A DNA stretch of 64,000 nt from Thermomonas sp. (GTDB lineage Bacteria; Pseudomonadota; Gammaproteobacteria; Xanthomonadales; Xanthomonadaceae), in contig JADKKV010000005.1 of NCBI GenBank assembly GCA_016720345.1, forward strand, positions 186,001 to 250,000, in the 5' to 3' direction. Position numbers and translations under genes: made by a program. How positions within the stretch are numbered: the first letter of the stretch is position 1; the number at the start of each line of letters is the position of its first letter. Shown piece after piece: positions 62,859 to 64,000 of this stretch. The notes under the pieces are model-generated. The model was not told the origin of the DNA. It did not search any database and was given only the letters and a program-made list of their open reading frames with translations.

Positions 62859-63953
62859 TCAGCTTGCCGGCGGTGCGCGCTCCGGCCACACCGTCTTCGC
62901 CAGCAACTCGTCGTCCCAGTCGAACGCCAGCGCGCCGTCCTTCAGCAGCAGGCTGACGAAGTTGTAGACGTTGCGGGCGTACATCTCGCTGGCGTGCTGG
63001 GCGCCCATCGATGCGAGGTTCAGCGGGCCGGCAACGGTCACGCCGCCACTGTCGATGGTCTGGCCCGGCTGGGTCAGTTCACAGTTGCCGCCGGTTTCGG
63101 CGGCCAGGTCCACGATCACGCTGCCCGGCTTCATCCCGGCCACCATCGCCGCGGAAATGATCTTCGGCGCGGGCCGGCCGGGCACCGCGGCGGTGCAGAC
63201 CACCACGTCGATGCCCTTCAGGTGATCGGCCAGCCGCTGCTGCTGCAGGGCACGTTCTTCATCGGTGAGCGCGCGCGCGTAGCCGCCCTCGCCGGCGGCG
63301 GACACGCCGAGGTCGAGGAACTTGCCGCCCAGCGATTCGATCTGCTCGCGGGTTTCCGGGCGCACGTCGAAGCCTTCCACCTGCGCGCCGAGGCGCTTGG
63401 CGGTGGCGACGGCCTGCAGGCCGGCCACGCCGGCACCGACGATCAGCACCTTCGACGGCCGGATGGTGCCGGCGGCGGTGGTCAGCATCGGGAAAAAGCG
63501 CGGCGCCAGCTGGGCCGCGATCAGCACCGCCTTGTAGCCGGCCATGCCGGCCTGCGAGCTGAGCACGTCCATCGCCTGTGCGCGGGTGGTGCGCGGCAGC
63601 TTTTCCAGCGGGAAGGCGACGATGCCACGAGTCGTGATGGCCTCGCCACGCGCCGCATCCGCCTGCGGCTGCAGGCTGCCGACCAGCACCGCGCCCTGCT
63701 TCAGCGCGGCGATCGCATCGGCCGCAGGCGGCTGCACGCAGGGCACGATGTCGGCGTCCGTGGTGGCGGCGTCGCTCAGCTGCGCGCCGGCGTCGACATA
63801 GGCCTGGTCCGGGAAATGCGCGCCGGCACCGATGCCCGGCTGGATGCGCACCGTGGCCCCCGCGGCGACCAGCTTCTTGCATGTTTCCGGGGTCAGGGCG
63901 ACCCGGCGCTCACCCGCCGCCGTTTCGCGCGCCACGCCTACGATCACCGCCAT
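62859..63953 (-). CDS. pntAA: NAD(P) transhydrogenase subunit alpha, NAD-binding part
   Basis: The soluble domain I binds NAD(H). The 364-residue protein starts MAVIVGVARETAAGERRVALTP, has a Rossmann glycine motif VLIVGAGVAGLQAVATAKR and VVVCTAAVPGRPAP, and ends after domain I without membrane helices. GGAG precedes the ATG. It is on the same strand as pntAB and pntB but separated by three opposite-strand genes. Confidence 0.97.
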   Translation of the reverse strand: MAVIVGVARETAAGERRVALTPETCKKLVAAGATVRIQPGIGAGAHFPDQAYVDAGAQLSDAATTDADIVPCVQPPAADAIAALKQGAVLVGSLQPQADAARGEAITTRGIVAFPLEKLPRTTRAQAMDVLSSQAGMAGYKAVLIAAQLAPRFFPMLTTAAGTIRPSKVLIVGAGVAGLQAVATAKRLGAQVEGFDVRPETREQIESLGGKFLDLGVSAAGEGGYARALTDEERALQQQRLADHLKGIDVVVCTAAVPGRPAPKIISAAMVAGMKPGSVIVDLAAETGGNCELTQPGQTIDSGGVTVAGPLNLASMGAQHASEMYARNVYNFVSLLLKDGALAFDWDDELLAKTVWPERAPPAS

Positions 63954-64000
63954 CGCCTGCTCCTGCTCCGATTCGATGAACGCATCCTACCGCTACCATG

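Noticed and set aside
63998-64000. ATG at the window end as the start of a divergent gene
   Set aside because: Only three bases are visible, so nothing can be supported.

Overview
The window is a GC-rich (roughly two-thirds G+C) chromosomal segment of a gammaproteobacterium. Gene order and protein sequences point to Xanthomonadales/Lysobacteraceae (a Lysobacter, Luteimonas or Xanthomonas relative). The supporting signs are a three-gene proton-pumping transhydrogenase (pntAA, pntAB, pntB), an ispE - tRNA-Gln - prs - rplY - pth - ychF block, tRNA-Trp between tuf and secE, a class II DAHP synthase and secreted-protease biology. The family assignment is an inference from gene content; no 16S gene is present.

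Layout. (1) 1-5.6 kb: the 3' part of typA/bipA, a lipoprotein amidase, then on the minus strand a class II DAHP synthase and dsbB. (2) 5.6-39.4 kb: an almost unbroken minus-strand run of translation and transcription genes. In transcription order it is tRNA-Tyr, tRNA-Gly, tRNA-Thr, tuf, tRNA-Trp, secE, nusG, rplK, rplA, rplJ, rplL, rpoB, rpoC, then the str operon (rpsL, rpsG, fusA, tuf), the S10 operon (rpsJ to rpsQ), the spc operon (rplN to secY) and the alpha operon (rpsM, rpsK, rpsD, rpoA, rplQ), closed by a good rho-independent terminator at about 5.6 kb. (3) 39.4-46.4 kb, minus strand: ychF, pth, rplY, prs, tRNA-Gln, ispE, lolB and a large TPR protein. (4) 46.4-50.5 kb, plus strand: hemA, prfA, a GNAT acetyltransferase, a small HTH regulator and a PPK2 kinase. 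(5) 50.5-52.6 kb, minus strand: acylphosphatase, a TlpA-like lipoprotein and a YihY-family membrane protein. (6) 52.7-55.8 kb, plus strand: a WrbA-like flavodoxin, a DUF2069 protein, a TPR-sulfotransferase and a short asparaginase-fold protein, ending at a bidirectional terminator. (7) 55.9-64 kb: a secreted M4 metalloprotease, sufT, a small membrane protein, and the transhydrogenase genes split by an opposite-strand sigma factor / membrane protein / DUF3106 cassette.

The genes are mostly housekeeping: ribosome assembly, RNA polymerase, translation factors and secretion, flanked by tRNA decoding, tetrapyrrole and isoprenoid synthesis and envelope maintenance. I found no CRISPR array, insertion sequence, prophage or restriction system, and no clearly new multi-gene system. 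The best leads are regulatory or structural: a 20-base hairpin element shared by the S10 and str upstream regions, two hairpins with identical arms in the rpsL-rpsG spacer, several large hairpin-rich spacers inside ribosomal operons, two tuf genes identical in protein but with a clustered synonymous patch, an ispE stop codon inside tRNA-Gln, and the sigma cassette inside the pnt genes.
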